A model generated the notes under the pieces. It worked only from the letters and a program-made list of their open reading frames with translations. It did no database searches and was not told the origin of the DNA. From Persicitalea jodogahamensis (GTDB lineage: Bacteria > Bacteroidota > Bacteroidia > Cytophagales > Spirosomataceae): a stretch of 64,000 nt of DNA. This document shows, piece after piece, positions 25,944 to 35,405 of this stretch; the first letter of the stretch is position 1; each line of letters starts with the position of its first letter. The stretch spans positions 310,001-374,000 of the forward strand of contig NZ_BMXF01000004.1 in the NCBI RefSeq assembly GCF_014651615.1. Reading direction: 5' to 3'. The translations under genes and the position numbers were made by a program.

Positions 25944-26358
25944 AGTCTAATGTCCGGATTTTCACTGGCAGTAAGCTGATGATTTACGTTACGCTTGATA
26001 GAGACCTGTGTTTTTGCCAATAATACATCCATCCGCAGCTACATGCTGCCCCATACTACCTTTAAAAATTGCCCAATTGGTAGAAAATTAAATTATGAAA
26101 ATTGTGGTAAATTTTTGTGGAAAAGGAGGGCGAGATGAGGATTATTCTCAACAAATTTACTAATTGAAATCCAGCGATTGTAAAGGAAAACCTAGAAGTG
26201 AACACTTAAATTTCTGTTAGTGAGAGGCTTATTTGATGGTTTTTGTAATAGACACTTGTTCCGTTGTAGAATACCGGTAAATGGAATAGTTTTTTAACCG
26301 AGTAGAAATAGAATATGAGTAAATCATTTTATTTCTAAACACTTAAACTACCTTGATC

Positions 26359-26613
26359 ATGGAAAATTCACAAAGTCAAAATCAGGATAAAAATAAACCC
26401 AATCAGAGCCAGCAGCAAAGCGGCGGCGGACGTTCGCAATCACAGAGCAGCAGCGGAGGCCAGCAAGAGCAGCGCCAAAGCGGGAGTGGCCAACAAACGC
26501 AAAAGAACAGTGATGGCGATCAACAGGAGCAGCGCAATCAGAGCAAAGGTTGGGAAGAGCGTGACAAAGAAACCGAGCGAACCCAGACTCAGCATGTGAG
26601 CGACAACGAGTAA
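26359..26613 (+). CDS. Gln/Ser/Gly-rich low-complexity hydrophilic protein
   Basis: An 84-residue protein made almost entirely of Q, S, N, G, E and K, with repeats of SGGQQEQRQSG type and an acidic end. I use the ATG at 26359; a TTG six bases earlier would add two residues. No signal peptide, no membrane segment and no cysteine. The composition predicts an intrinsically disordered protein, as in some desiccation/stress proteins. A strong terminator follows, which supports a real monocistronic gene. Confidence 0.65.
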   Translation: MENSQSQNQDKNKPNQSQQQSGGGRSQSQSSSGGQQEQRQSGSGQQTQKNSDGDQQEQRNQSKGWEERDKETERTQTQHVSDNE

Positions 26614-26633
26614 CATATATTTCACTCCGTTAA

Positions 26634-26668
26634 AAAGGCGACAAGATTTATTTCTTGTCGCCTTTATT
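26634..26668 (+). terminator. Terminator of the Gln-rich protein gene
   Basis: A perfect 13-base stem (26634-26646 with 26653-26665), closing in a T-rich region. Confidence 0.85.
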
Positions 26669-26807
26669 ATTTTCTGGAATCCACGAGTTTACGCAAATTC
26701 TGCGTTTTTTTAAAGAAAAAACTGTCAGGGAGGCATTAGCAAACGGTCGTCCGTTGCTTTATGAATAGACTCGCACTTGTACTAGTTCAGAATTCAAATA
26801 ACTTTCA

Positions 26808-28190
26808 ATGCAAATAAAAGCAAGCCTGGCGGCTTCTGACCTCCAACCTAAACTTGACCGGCTGTGGCAATTGTCCGGTGAAAAAATCAACCTCCTCAAC
26901 AAGAATTACGATCCTGCGAAGGGTTCACCAGTATTTACCGTAAAGGGCCAGTACACTACCCGTGGCTGGACTGAATGGACCGAGGGCTTCCGGTATGGGG
27001 CTGAGGTACTTCAATATGATGCAACGGGTGATGACTCATTCCTGAAAATGGCCAAAGAGCACACGGTGAGGCAAATGGCTTCGCACGTAGGGCATTTCGG
27101 GGTCCATGACCATGGATTTAACAACGTAAGTACCTACGGGAACCTGGTTCGGTTAATGAACGAAGGCCGGATCGAGGAAAACGAATGGGAGCGAAATTTT
27201 TATGAAATAGCGCTCAAGCTTTCGGGAGCGGTACAGGCCAAACGCTGGACCCCGATCAAGGACGGCGGTGGGTACATTTATTCTTTCAACGGTCCTCACT
27301 CCCTGTTTGTCGACACCATTCGCTCCGTGCGGGCCGTAATGGTATCCCATTTACTAGGTCACAGCCTGATGGGGGAGAATGACCTGAAAACCAGCCTGCT
27401 CGAACGCGGGATAAACCACGCTCTGGCTACGGCGAAATACGCAATCTACTACGGTGAAGGTCGTGATATCTACGATGAGTGGGGAAGATCAGCCCACGAA
27501 TCCATCTTCAACGTCAACGATGGCAATTACCGTTGTCCAAATACCCAGCAGGGCTTTTCAGGATTTACAACCTGGACGCGCGGTCTGGCCTGGGCGATGG
27601 TGGGTTTTCCTGAACAACTCGAAACGCTGGCTTATTTCTCTGACGAGGATCTTGCGCCTTTTGGTGGCCGTGAGGCAGTCGAGCAGATATACCTGAAAGC
27701 TGCTCGCGCTACAAATGACTTCTTTATCGCCAACACTGCGGCCGATGGAATTCCATACTGGGATACGGGCTCACCGCAGCTTTACAAGCTGGGCGATTAT
27801 ACCCAAGAAAAGTCCGATCCCTTCAATGCCTTTGAGCCTATCGATAGCTCGGCCGCTGCCATTGGTGCACAGGGCTTACTGCGATTGGGGAAATACTTGC
27901 AGGATAAGGGCCAAACCGAGGACGGCAATCGGTACTGGCAAGCCGGTCTCACTACGCTCGACACGCTTTTTGACGAGCCATATTTGTCCACCGACCCTGA
28001 ACACGAAGGTCTGATACTGCATTCGGTATATCACCAGCCGAATGGCTGGGACCACATTCCCGAAGGCCAAAAAGTACCCTGTGGCGAGTCGAGCATGTGG
28101 GGCGATTACCACGCCCGCGAAGTTGCACTCTACCTGCAGCGTGTAATCAGAGGCGACCGCTACTATCAATATTTGGGAGCTGTGAAATAG
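26808..28190 (+). CDS. GH88-like unsaturated glucuronyl hydrolase
   Basis: A 460-residue (alpha/alpha)6-barrel enzyme that removes 4,5-unsaturated glucuronic acid from oligosaccharides left by polysaccharide lyases. Characteristic segments are present: VGHFGVHDHGFNN with the catalytic-type Asp, GFTTWTRGLAWAMVGF, GIPYWDTG and EPIDSSAAAIGAQGLL. No signal peptide is seen, so it acts in the cytoplasm on imported disaccharide. It heads a five-gene plus-strand cluster with an isomerase, oxidoreductase, SDR and MFS transporter, which fits uptake and use of uronide-containing glycan fragments. Confidence 0.88.
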   Translation: MQIKASLAASDLQPKLDRLWQLSGEKINLLNKNYDPAKGSPVFTVKGQYTTRGWTEWTEGFRYGAEVLQYDATGDDSFLKMAKEHTVRQMASHVGHFGVHDHGFNNVSTYGNLVRLMNEGRIEENEWERNFYEIALKLSGAVQAKRWTPIKDGGGYIYSFNGPHSLFVDTIRSVRAVMVSHLLGHSLMGENDLKTSLLERGINHALATAKYAIYYGEGRDIYDEWGRSAHESIFNVNDGNYRCPNTQQGFSGFTTWTRGLAWAMVGFPEQLETLAYFSDEDLAPFGGREAVEQIYLKAARATNDFFIANTAADGIPYWDTGSPQLYKLGDYTQEKSDPFNAFEPIDSSAAAIGAQGLLRLGKYLQDKGQTEDGNRYWQAGLTTLDTLFDEPYLSTDPEHEGLILHSVYHQPNGWDHIPEGQKVPCGESSMWGDYHAREVALYLQRVIRGDRYYQYLGAVK

Positions 28191-28337
28191 TTTGGTTTTA
28201 CGGGGCAGATGATTGTCTGGCGTTTTGCCTATCATTTCTGTTGCACCAAAGCTGGCTACTCTGATTATCGGGGATAATCAGTGAATATCGAGGATTGGCT
28301 TATAAATAAGCATCATTAAAAATCTGAATTTCCGAAT

Positions 28338-29153
28338 ATGAATCTTGACCGTTGCTGCATTCACACAATAACTACCAAACCCTGGTCATTGTCCGAATCA
28401 GTAGAACGCTACGCGGCCGCTGGTGTAAAGGGTATAAGCGTGTGGCAGAACGCTGTCGAAGGCATGTCCCACGCTCAGGCGGGTGAGTTAATACGCAGAA
28501 GTGGGCTGGATGTAGTGTCCTACGTCCGGGGCGGATTTTTTCCGCATACCAGTCAGCAGGAGCGAGAGAAAGCCATCGATCATAACAAAAAACTGATCGA
28601 AGAAGCTGCTGCGCTGGGGGCACCGCTCATCGTGCTTGTCTGCGGCGCGTCGCCGGACCAGCCACTGGAAACTTCGCGTGAACAAATTCAGGCTGGCATT
28701 GAGGCGATACTGCCTTTGGCCCAGCAGATGAATGTCAAACTGGCTATCGAACCGCTGCACCCAATGTACGCAGCCGACCGCTCGGCGATCAATACACTGG
28801 CTCAGGCCAATGACTTATCTGAATCCATCGGTTCGCCCTCAGTAGGCGTGGCGGTTGACGTGTATCATCTCTGGTGGGAGCCTAATCTGGAGGCAGAGAT
28901 TAAGCGTTGCGGTAAAAACGGGCACCTGTTGGCTTATCATGTTTGCGATTGGAAGGTCAATACGATAGATATGCTCAACGACCGCGGACTGATGGGAGAG
29001 GGCTGCATCGATATCAAGAAAATCAGCCGGTGGGTGGATGACACAGGCTTCGATGGGTACGTAGAAGTTGAAATTTTCTCCAACATTTACTGGCAGGAGG
29101 ATCAGCAGCATTTTTTAAATAAAATCACCCAGGCTTTTCAAGAAAAGGTATAA
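28338..29153 (+). CDS. TIM-barrel sugar phosphate isomerase/epimerase
   Basis: A 271-residue AP-endonuclease-2/xylose-isomerase-like TIM barrel. Metal-ligand acidic and histidine residues are visible in LAIEPLHPMYAADRSAI, VAVDVYHLWWEP, AYHVCDW and VEVEIFSN, the usual E-D/H-H-E arrangement. No signal peptide. It is the second gene of the glucuronide cluster, 147 bases after the GH88 gene and 39 bases before the oxidoreductase. Related proteins isomerise keto-sugars or inosose derivatives; the substrate here is inferred only from context. Confidence 0.85.
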   Translation: MNLDRCCIHTITTKPWSLSESVERYAAAGVKGISVWQNAVEGMSHAQAGELIRRSGLDVVSYVRGGFFPHTSQQEREKAIDHNKKLIEEAAALGAPLIVLVCGASPDQPLETSREQIQAGIEAILPLAQQMNVKLAIEPLHPMYAADRSAINTLAQANDLSESIGSPSVGVAVDVYHLWWEPNLEAEIKRCGKNGHLLAYHVCDWKVNTIDMLNDRGLMGEGCIDIKKISRWVDDTGFDGYVEVEIFSNIYWQEDQQHFLNKITQAFQEKV

Positions 29154-29192
29154 TTACAACCAAAGAAAAATTAACCGTCAACTTTCAATTGA

Positions 29193-30338
29193 ATGAAAAC
29201 GCATACCATAGGAATTATAATGAATGGCGTCACAGGGCGCATGGGAACCAACCAGCATTTGCTTCGGTCGATCAAAGCGATTCGTGAGCAGGGGGGGGTA
29301 AAGCTTTCTGCGGACGAGGTTATCATGCCCGACCCGATTCTGGTAGGTCGTAATGAGGCCAAATTAAAGGATCTGTGCGAGCGTTCAGGTGTTGAAAAAT
29401 ATACAACCGACCTCGATTCGGTCATCAACGATCCGCACTACCAAATCTATTTTGACTCCCAGGTTACGGGCCGCCGTGCGGCCGCAGTGAAAAAAGCCAT
29501 AGAGGCCGGAAAAAACATTTACTGTGAAAAGCCTACCGGAACCTCCACTGAGGAGGCATTGGAGTTGTATGAAATCTGTACAAAAGCCGGACTTAAAAAC
29601 GGAGTGGTGCAGGATAAGTTATGGCTACCAGGAATGCTAAAACTGAAACGCCTGATGGAAAACGATTTCTTCGGGGAAATACTTTCAGTGCGCGGAGAAT
29701 TTGGTTACTGGGTGTTTGAAGGCCATAGCGTTCCGGCCCAGCGTCCTTCCTGGAACTACCGTAAAGAGGATGACGGAGGTATAATCGTCGATATGCTTTG
29801 CCATTGGCGCTACGTACTTGATCATCTTTTTGGTAAGGTAAAAGCCGTATCCTGCCTGGGCGCAACCCATATCGAGGAGCGGATTGATGAGCAGGGCAAA
29901 CCCTACAAAGCTACCGCAGACGATGCGTGCTACGCTACTTTTGAGCTGGAAGGAGGTATAATCGCTCAGTTCAATTCTTCCTGGACTACCCGTGTTCGAC
30001 GTGACGACCTCCTTACCCTGCACGTGGACGGTACCAAAGGGTCTGCCGTGGCAGGACTCCGGGAGTGTGTCACCCAACACTATGGCAACACGCCCAAGCC
30101 TGTTTGGAACCCCGATATTGCGCAACCGATCGATTTCTTTGATGGCTGGGCTAAAGTACCCGAGCAGGAGTTGTTCGACAATGCTTTTAAAGCGCAGTGG
30201 GAGCTGTTCCTGAAACATATTGTCATCGACACGCCGTTTCCCTGGGATTTGAAGGAAGGAGCCAAAGGCGTCCAGTTGGCCGAGAAAGGCATAGAGAGTT
30301 GGGAAAAACGATGCTGGGTTGACGTAGAAGAATTATGA
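29193..30338 (+). CDS. Gfo/Idh/MocA family oxidoreductase
   Basis: A 381-residue NAD(P)-dependent sugar dehydrogenase. The Rossmann start ([13 protein letters not shown]) carries a modified glycine motif; the family EKP motif (YCEKPTG) is intact near residue 113. The C-terminal alpha/beta domain has [20 protein letters not shown], matching the substrate-side motif with catalytic histidine. Its stop overlaps the next gene's ATG by 4 bases (ATGA), so the two are translationally coupled. Together with the SDR it probably oxidises a sugar and reduces or rearranges the product. Confidence 0.87.
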   Translation: MKTHTIGIIMNGVTGRMGTNQHLLRSIKAIREQGGVKLSADEVIMPDPILVGRNEAKLKDLCERSGVEKYTTDLDSVINDPHYQIYFDSQVTGRRAAAVKKAIEAGKNIYCEKPTGTSTEEALELYEICTKAGLKNGVVQDKLWLPGMLKLKRLMENDFFGEILSVRGEFGYWVFEGHSVPAQRPSWNYRKEDDGGIIVDMLCHWRYVLDHLFGKVKAVSCLGATHIEERIDEQGKPYKATADDACYATFELEGGIIAQFNSSWTTRVRRDDLLTLHVDGTKGSAVAGLRECVTQHYGNTPKPVWNPDIAQPIDFFDGWAKVPEQELFDNAFKAQWELFLKHIVIDTPFPWDLKEGAKGVQLAEKGIESWEKRCWVDVEEL

Positions 30339-31102
30339 AAACAGCATTAATTACGGGTGGAAGCCGCGGGATCGGCCTTGGAATCGCCCAGAGCTTAGCC
30401 CGGGAAGGATATGACATCGCCATCAACGGAGTGCGAGCCGAGGAACTGGTCATGGAAACGCTGAACGACCTACGCGAATTGGGTGTGAAAGTGGAATACT
30501 GCCAGGGAAGCATTGCCTCAGCCGATGATCGGGCGCGCATTGTGGAGGAAGCCTACGAAAAATTGGGTGGACTCAATGTCTTGGTAAACAACGCAGGAAT
30601 TGCGCCCAAGCAGCGACTCGACCTGCTGAACACTACCCCTGAAAGTTTTCGGGATCTTCTGGATACAAATCTGGAAGGCCCGTTCTTTCTGACCCAGGCC
30701 ATCTCGAACCGTATGATTGAAGCCAGGGAAAGTAATCCTGATTTTGAAGGTACCATCGTATTCGTGACATCCATTTCCGCCACAGTTGCCTCTGTCAACC
30801 GTGGCGAGTATTGCATCTCCAAAGCCGGACTGGCTATGACTGCCTCACTTTTCGCAGTGAAAATGGCCGAAGTCGGTATCCCGGTGTATGAGGTGCGGCC
30901 CGGGGTGATTGCCACCGACATGACCTCAAAAGTGCAGGGCAAATATGACCAGTTGTTTGAAGGAGGGATGGCCCTGCAACCGAGGTGGGGCACACCTGAG
31001 GACGTTGGCAAAGCCGTTGCTTCCCTCGTGCGCGGCGATTTTCCCTATTCAACCGGCCAAGTTATTCACGTCGATGGCGGTATGCTGATCGATCGATTGT
31101 AA
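30335..31102 (+). CDS. SDR family oxidoreductase (3-ketoacyl-ACP reductase-like)
   Basis: A 255-residue short-chain dehydrogenase with TGGSRGIG cofactor motif (7-14), NNAG (about 87-90), catalytic Ser (about 146, in TSISA), and YxxxK as YCISK (about 160). The C-terminus [13 protein letters not shown] is typical. It is often annotated as a FabG-like protein, but its position in the sugar cluster and its ATGA overlap with the Gfo/Idh/MocA gene argue for a sugar or polyol substrate. Confidence 0.88.
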   Translation: MKTALITGGSRGIGLGIAQSLAREGYDIAINGVRAEELVMETLNDLRELGVKVEYCQGSIASADDRARIVEEAYEKLGGLNVLVNNAGIAPKQRLDLLNTTPESFRDLLDTNLEGPFFLTQAISNRMIEARESNPDFEGTIVFVTSISATVASVNRGEYCISKAGLAMTASLFAVKMAEVGIPVYEVRPGVIATDMTSKVQGKYDQLFEGGMALQPRWGTPEDVGKAVASLVRGDFPYSTGQVIHVDGGMLIDRL

Positions 31103-31215
31103 GGGAGTTTTTGGGTGCAGGAGCTAGTGCGTTTATGAGTCTTCATTTTTGAAAACTCTACGACTATCGAATTCCTGAACTCATGCACCCATTAACTCAT
31201 TAATTTCAAAAATCC

Positions 31216-32454
31216 ATGTCTGCCCAACAAACCGAAAATCCCTCCGTCATTTCCCAACTGCTCAGAATCCCCGTGCTGGTAGCGGCACTGGGATACATGG
31301 TGGATATGTACGATCTGTTTCTTTTTAGCGTCGTGCGGGTGCCAAGCCTACAGGAATTGGGCGTAAGCGGTGATCAACTGCTGCCAGAAGGCATAATCCT
31401 GCTCAACTGGCAAATGGCCGGGCTATTAATTGGAGGCGTTCTTTGGGGAGTTTTAGGTGATAAGCGGGGGCGACTTTCAGTGTTGTTTGGCTCAATCGTG
31501 ATGTATTCCCTAGCCAACATCGGTAACGGGTTCGTTAATAGTCTGGAAATGTACGCCGTTTTACGGTTTATCGCCGGAGTTGGATTGGCAGGAGAATTGG
31601 GAGCCGGTATAACTCTGGTAACAGAGGTGCTTCCGAAGGAGATCCGTGGCTACGGAACCACACTTGTGGCAACGCTGGGAGTTCTGGGAGCCATACTGGC
31701 TTATTTTGTCGCCGATTTGTTCCAATGGCGTGTTTCTTATTTCGTTGGTGGTGGATTAGGATTGACGCTGTTGATTCTCAGGTTCAATGTTTTTGAATCC
31801 GGGATGTTCCAGCACTTGAAGGAGAAAGCTGTAAACAGAGGTGATATATTGAGCATTTTTACCGACCCTACTCGTCTCAGGAAGTACTTTATGGCCATCG
31901 TGGTTGGCCTTCCCATCTGGTTTGTGGTAGGGATTCTGATTACTTTTTCTCCAGAATTTGGTGCTGCCAAGGGGATCGAGGGAATCAATGCGGGAAAGGC
32001 GGTCATGCTGGCCTTCACCGGGCAAGTGTTTGGCGATATATTCAGTGGCCTGCTTAGCCAGTACCTCAAAAGTCGAAAACAGGTTATCGGCTTATTTATT
32101 GTTCTGTCGGTAGTAATGATGACACTCTATTTATTGCTGCCTGTTTCCGAAGCCTTTTCTTTCTATATGCTTTGCGCTTTCCTGGGTTTTTGCAATGGCT
32201 ATTGGACTCTCTTCATCACCATTGCCGCCGAGCTATTTGGAACCAACATTCGCGCGACGGTAGCTACTACCATTCCCAACTTTGTGCGGGGGGCGACAAT
32301 TCCTTTTGCCTCGCTGTTTGTTTGGTTGAAGGGTTCGATGGGTGTAATTCAAGCCGGCCTGGTACTTGGCATCGCCGTCGCAGTTATAGCTTTGTTATCA
32401 TTGGCTTTCATCGAAGAAACTTTCACCAAGGATCTTGACTATGTGGAGGAGTAA
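31216..32454 (+). CDS. MFS transporter, probable sugar/sugar-acid importer
   Basis: A 412-residue protein with 12 predicted TM helices in two sets of six. The loop 2-3 motif GDKRGRLSVLFG is the MFS signature, and RFIAGVGLAGELGAG with LPKEIRGYGT in the first half resembles the metabolite:H+ symporter (SP/AAHS) groups. It is the last gene of the cluster, 113 bases after the SDR, and is the probable entry route for the substrate of the upstream enzymes. A convergent glycosyltransferase gene ends 18 bases away. Confidence 0.88.
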   Translation: MSAQQTENPSVISQLLRIPVLVAALGYMVDMYDLFLFSVVRVPSLQELGVSGDQLLPEGIILLNWQMAGLLIGGVLWGVLGDKRGRLSVLFGSIVMYSLANIGNGFVNSLEMYAVLRFIAGVGLAGELGAGITLVTEVLPKEIRGYGTTLVATLGVLGAILAYFVADLFQWRVSYFVGGGLGLTLLILRFNVFESGMFQHLKEKAVNRGDILSIFTDPTRLRKYFMAIVVGLPIWFVVGILITFSPEFGAAKGIEGINAGKAVMLAFTGQVFGDIFSGLLSQYLKSRKQVIGLFIVLSVVMMTLYLLLPVSEAFSFYMLCAFLGFCNGYWTLFITIAAELFGTNIRATVATTIPNFVRGATIPFASLFVWLKGSMGVIQAGLVLGIAVAVIALLSLAFIEETFTKDLDYVEE

Positions 32455-32472
32455 AGAGGTACTTCTGCTGCA

Positions 32473-33648
32473 CTAGTTCTTTTCCAGAATCTCTGATAAG
32501 ATTTGTTCAGCAAAAGCTTGAGCCGTGTTTTCCTTCGCTAACTTCTCGGCAGCAGCTCGATCAAATTGAGTTGTTCCTCGCAAAGCCCGCTGAAACGCTG
32601 CGCAGATAGCGGCAGGCGAAGATGAGTCCACAGTAGTTCCTAATTGCTGCGAACTGACAAGGTTGCCCAGGTAGCCAAAATCGGAAGAAATGAGTGGCTT
32701 TTGCGATAAGGCTGCCCTTACCACAATTGAGCTCATTCCCACGTGCTTTTGATACAGGGTTAAAACAAAGTCGGACAGCGAAAAAAGCGTCTGAATTGCT
32801 GCCCCTTTTAGTGTCTGAAAATGACAGAGTATCTGAATGTCAGTATTTAGTGATTCAATCTTTTCCTCAATAACAGTGCGGTATTGATCACTGATAGGTC
32901 CTGCCAGAATTAAGGCCATCTGTTTGGATTCAATTGGATTCAGCAAGGCAATTGAATCCAGAATGGGCTCAATTCCTTTACGGTCGTCCAGATATCCGAA
33001 AAGCAGAAAAACTTTTCGTGATTCCTCAATGCCGAGAGTCATTCTCAGGTTTTCGGTCTGTTCATTTGTTACTGCATACTCCCTAACTGGATCACTTAGC
33101 GGTAATACTCGGTCTTTTCCAGTAATAGCCTGGATAGTAGGCACAGCTGTCTTATCAAGGCAATAGAGGTTAACGAAAGCCGGATTGGCCAATGCCCGGC
33201 TTAGGATCAGTTTCTTGATCTTCGTCATCCATTTTTCTTTCCCGGAACGGCTGACGTGTTGATGAAAATTGGGCCGGAAGTAAATGCCTGAAACCGGGCA
33301 AGGCGATTTCTTACCCAACCCCAGGCCTAATTGAAAAAGATCAAAGTACATCAGAATTGCGTGGTCGGGCCGGTATTGTTTGGCATACCTGGTGAACAGA
33401 TTCCAACCTGCGAAAGAGCGGCCAACGATTGAGGATTCTTTGAATTCAGCAATTTCCCGTTCAGCTATTTCAATGAATTGTATTTGAGTGGAACAGCTAA
33501 TTTCGTTAGGGAACTGCCCCGACAGCCCTCGGGGAGTTACCACCAATAGCTCGCCTTCGATTTTGTGCTCATGCCAATACTCGATCAGATAGGTTAAGTA
33601 ATCGGTATGGTGACCGTCCAGGACGGTATCGAAAAGTAGGAGTTTCAT
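32473..33648 (-). CDS. Glycosyltransferase (GT-B fold, family 4-like)
   Basis: A 391-residue cytoplasmic glycosyltransferase. The N-terminal half has a DGHHTDYLTYLIEYW start that replaces the usual GG-xxx loop. The C-terminal half contains FLLFGYLDDRKGIEPILDSI, QMALILAGP and a donor-site-like region LSDFVLTLYQKHVGMSSIVVRAALSQKPLISSDFG, with the E of the EX7E motif apparently missing. It stands alone, so neither donor nor acceptor can be inferred; envelope polysaccharide synthesis is a guess. Confidence 0.78.
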   Translation of the reverse strand: MKLLLFDTVLDGHHTDYLTYLIEYWHEHKIEGELLVVTPRGLSGQFPNEISCSTQIQFIEIAEREIAEFKESSIVGRSFAGWNLFTRYAKQYRPDHAILMYFDLFQLGLGLGKKSPCPVSGIYFRPNFHQHVSRSGKEKWMTKIKKLILSRALANPAFVNLYCLDKTAVPTIQAITGKDRVLPLSDPVREYAVTNEQTENLRMTLGIEESRKVFLLFGYLDDRKGIEPILDSIALLNPIESKQMALILAGPISDQYRTVIEEKIESLNTDIQILCHFQTLKGAAIQTLFSLSDFVLTLYQKHVGMSSIVVRAALSQKPLISSDFGYLGNLVSSQQLGTTVDSSSPAAICAAFQRALRGTTQFDRAAAEKLAKENTAQAFAEQILSEILEKN

Positions 33649-33721
33649 GAAGTGAATTGGCGGGATTCGTCCGGCAATCTGCCGGAAAAATCGCTAATTT
33701 CGGCATTCTGATTTAAAAACT

Positions 33722-34246
33722 ATGAAAGCAAGCAAAATCAATCCCAAACCACCGTTCTTCGACCGGTACATCAAACTGGTGGAAGACATCGATTTGATCG
33801 ATGCCCTTGAAAAATTTTCTCCCGAAAATCTCTTTTCTAATCAGGTTGAACTTGAAGCATTGGGTGATCAAGTTTATGAACCTGGAAAGTGGACCATTAA
33901 ACAAATCATTCAGCATTGCATTGATACGGAACGAATCATGGGTTATCGGGCATTGCGATTTGCCCGAAATGATCAAACTGAACTAGCGGGATTTGAACAG
34001 GATGCCTATGCGGATGTTGCGGATGTAAGCGAACGGACTTTGGAAGATTTGCTGGATGAGTTTGACCTAGTTCGTGCTTCAACTCTGGCCCAATTTTACC
34101 ATTGGGACGAGGACACTTTGAAGAGGATGGGTACGGCTTCCAACATAAACATCTCAGCAGGTGCCCTCGGTTTTGTAATTGTAGGTCATGCAATTCATCA
34201 TCAGAATATTATGACGAGTAGATATCTGCCATTGTTTGAAAAATAA
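33722..34246 (+). CDS. DinB family protein (second copy)
   Basis: A 174-residue DinB-superfamily four-helix bundle. Metal-site candidates are His63 in IIQHCIDTERIMGYRALRFARND and HHQN near residue 160 (GHAIHHQNIM). It is only distantly similar to the DinB protein encoded at 1974-2489, so the two are not a recent duplication. It stands alone and is followed by a bidirectional terminator shared with the ferritin-like gene. Confidence 0.82.
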   Translation: MKASKINPKPPFFDRYIKLVEDIDLIDALEKFSPENLFSNQVELEALGDQVYEPGKWTIKQIIQHCIDTERIMGYRALRFARNDQTELAGFEQDAYADVADVSERTLEDLLDEFDLVRASTLAQFYHWDEDTLKRMGTASNINISAGALGFVIVGHAIHHQNIMTSRYLPLFEK

Positions 34247-34284
34247 AAATGGCCAGAACCAAATCGGTTCCGGCCATTTTTATT
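34245..34284. terminator. Bidirectional terminator between DinB and DUF892 genes
   Basis: AAAAATGGCC-GAACC pairs with GGTTC-GGCCATTTTT with one mismatch; T-tracts on both strands serve the convergent genes. Confidence 0.85.
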
Positions 34285-34301
34285 TTTCTTAATTTCTTAA
34301 A

Positions 34302-34802
34302 TCAAGCTTTTTCGGCTTGCACATTGATGGTCTCGATTGCCAGATCATTCAGTATCTCATCGGTGTCCTTTTCCTCTTCCAATGTTTTGGCCAGAAGATC
34401 AGCAACTTCCTTGTGTCCGAGTTGATCAGCATAACGGTGTGCTGTACCATAACCCGTTATCTCATAATGCTCAACGCGTTGAGCTTCGGCGATGAGGCCG
34501 GCATCCATAACCGCCTCCTCAGCTTTTTCGTCCATGAATGAAGCGGCTTCTTTTATAATCCCCTCCATTGCTTTGCATTTTTCTCCGCCGGGCTTAATTC
34601 CCAACTTACTGCATATTTCTTCGAGTCGCGACTTTTGCTCCTCAGTTTCTTTAAGGTGCGTGTTGAAGGCATCTTTTAGTTTCTGATTAGTGGCTTTATT
34701 GACCATTTTAGGCAGCGCCGCTATGATTTGAGATTCCGCACTGTACAGATCTTTTATTTGATGTTCCAGCAGGTCTTGTAGGTTTTTCAGCTTATCAGAC
34801 AT
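34302..34802 (-). CDS. Ferritin-like DUF892 protein (YciE/YciF family)
   Basis: A 166-residue helical protein. The start NLQDLLEHQIKDLYSAESQIIAALPKM and the central HLKETEEQKSRLEEICSKLG with later AEAQRVEHYEITGYGTA are the DUF892 signature, including Glu and His residues that form a diiron-like site. The family is induced by osmotic and oxidative stress in enterobacteria. Length is normal. Its job is probably stress protection, but no enzymatic activity is established. Confidence 0.92.
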   Translation of the reverse strand: MSDKLKNLQDLLEHQIKDLYSAESQIIAALPKMVNKATNQKLKDAFNTHLKETEEQKSRLEEICSKLGIKPGGEKCKAMEGIIKEAASFMDEKAEEAVMDAGLIAEAQRVEHYEITGYGTAHRYADQLGHKEVADLLAKTLEEEKDTDEILNDLAIETINVQAEKA

Positions 34803-35052
34803 AATTAGTGATTTTTAAGTTAAAGATTCAGTTAAGTACCAAATTGATACTGTTGCTCTAACTGTTTAAATAATTAGTCCGATTCAAATATATCACTCAG
34901 CAATAGTGGCACTTGTATACTTTCTTTAATTCAAATGTCTAATGTACAAGTATTTAGAAAACATTGGGCAATTTTTAAGGTCAATCGGTAAAGTATAAAG
35001 CAAGTGGCGAACAATCCACAGTACCAGGGACAAATTGCCCACAAGATGTGAA

Positions 35053-35337
35053 TCAATGCCTTCGGTCGCTGTGTCCAAGTGATTTTGAAGGAGCAACCTT
35101 ATCCCTTACGAGTTGTTTGATTTCCTTCGGTTCCGGGAAACGACCTTCACGTTTTCGATCCCACAATACTTCTTCACCCAAAGTAACTGAAAAGCGACCC
35201 GCCAGCTCAGCGGGTCTGATAAGGACGCCTAACCTCTCTTCTGAAAAGGTGGTTAAAAGCTCCTGGGCCATCCAGGTGGCGCGGAACAGCCAACCACACT
35301 TTGGGCAATATTCTATAGTCAGGGTGGTATTTGACAT
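35053..35337 (-). CDS. SelT/SelW/SelH (Rdx) family thioredoxin-fold protein
   Basis: A 94-residue Rdx-family protein with CxxC as CPKC (Cys11-Cys14) directly after the first strand TIEYCPKCGW, where selenoprotein W has CxxU. The DRKREGRFPEPKEIKQLVRD end is typical. A cysteine form is expected in bacteria without selenocysteine. It is thought to act as a small thiol redox protein. It stands alone between the DUF892 gene and mnmA. Confidence 0.88.
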   Translation of the reverse strand: MSNTTLTIEYCPKCGWLFRATWMAQELLTTFSEERLGVLIRPAELAGRFSVTLGEEVLWDRKREGRFPEPKEIKQLVRDKVAPSKSLGHSDRRH

Positions 35338-35405
35338 TGATCTTGATATTTGAAGTGGTGGAGGGCGCTAAAACTTCGCTTTTCTTGTAATACAGATGCG
35401 CTGTA

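Larger units (their letters stand above)
25820..26352. other. Gene-free stretch upstream of the nitrilase
   Basis: No convincing coding frame in 533 bases. It contains the nitrilase -7 box at the left edge and a plus-strand terminator at 25913-25943 that has no gene in front of it. The rest is AT-rich, with no repeat that I recognise. Confidence 0.6.
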
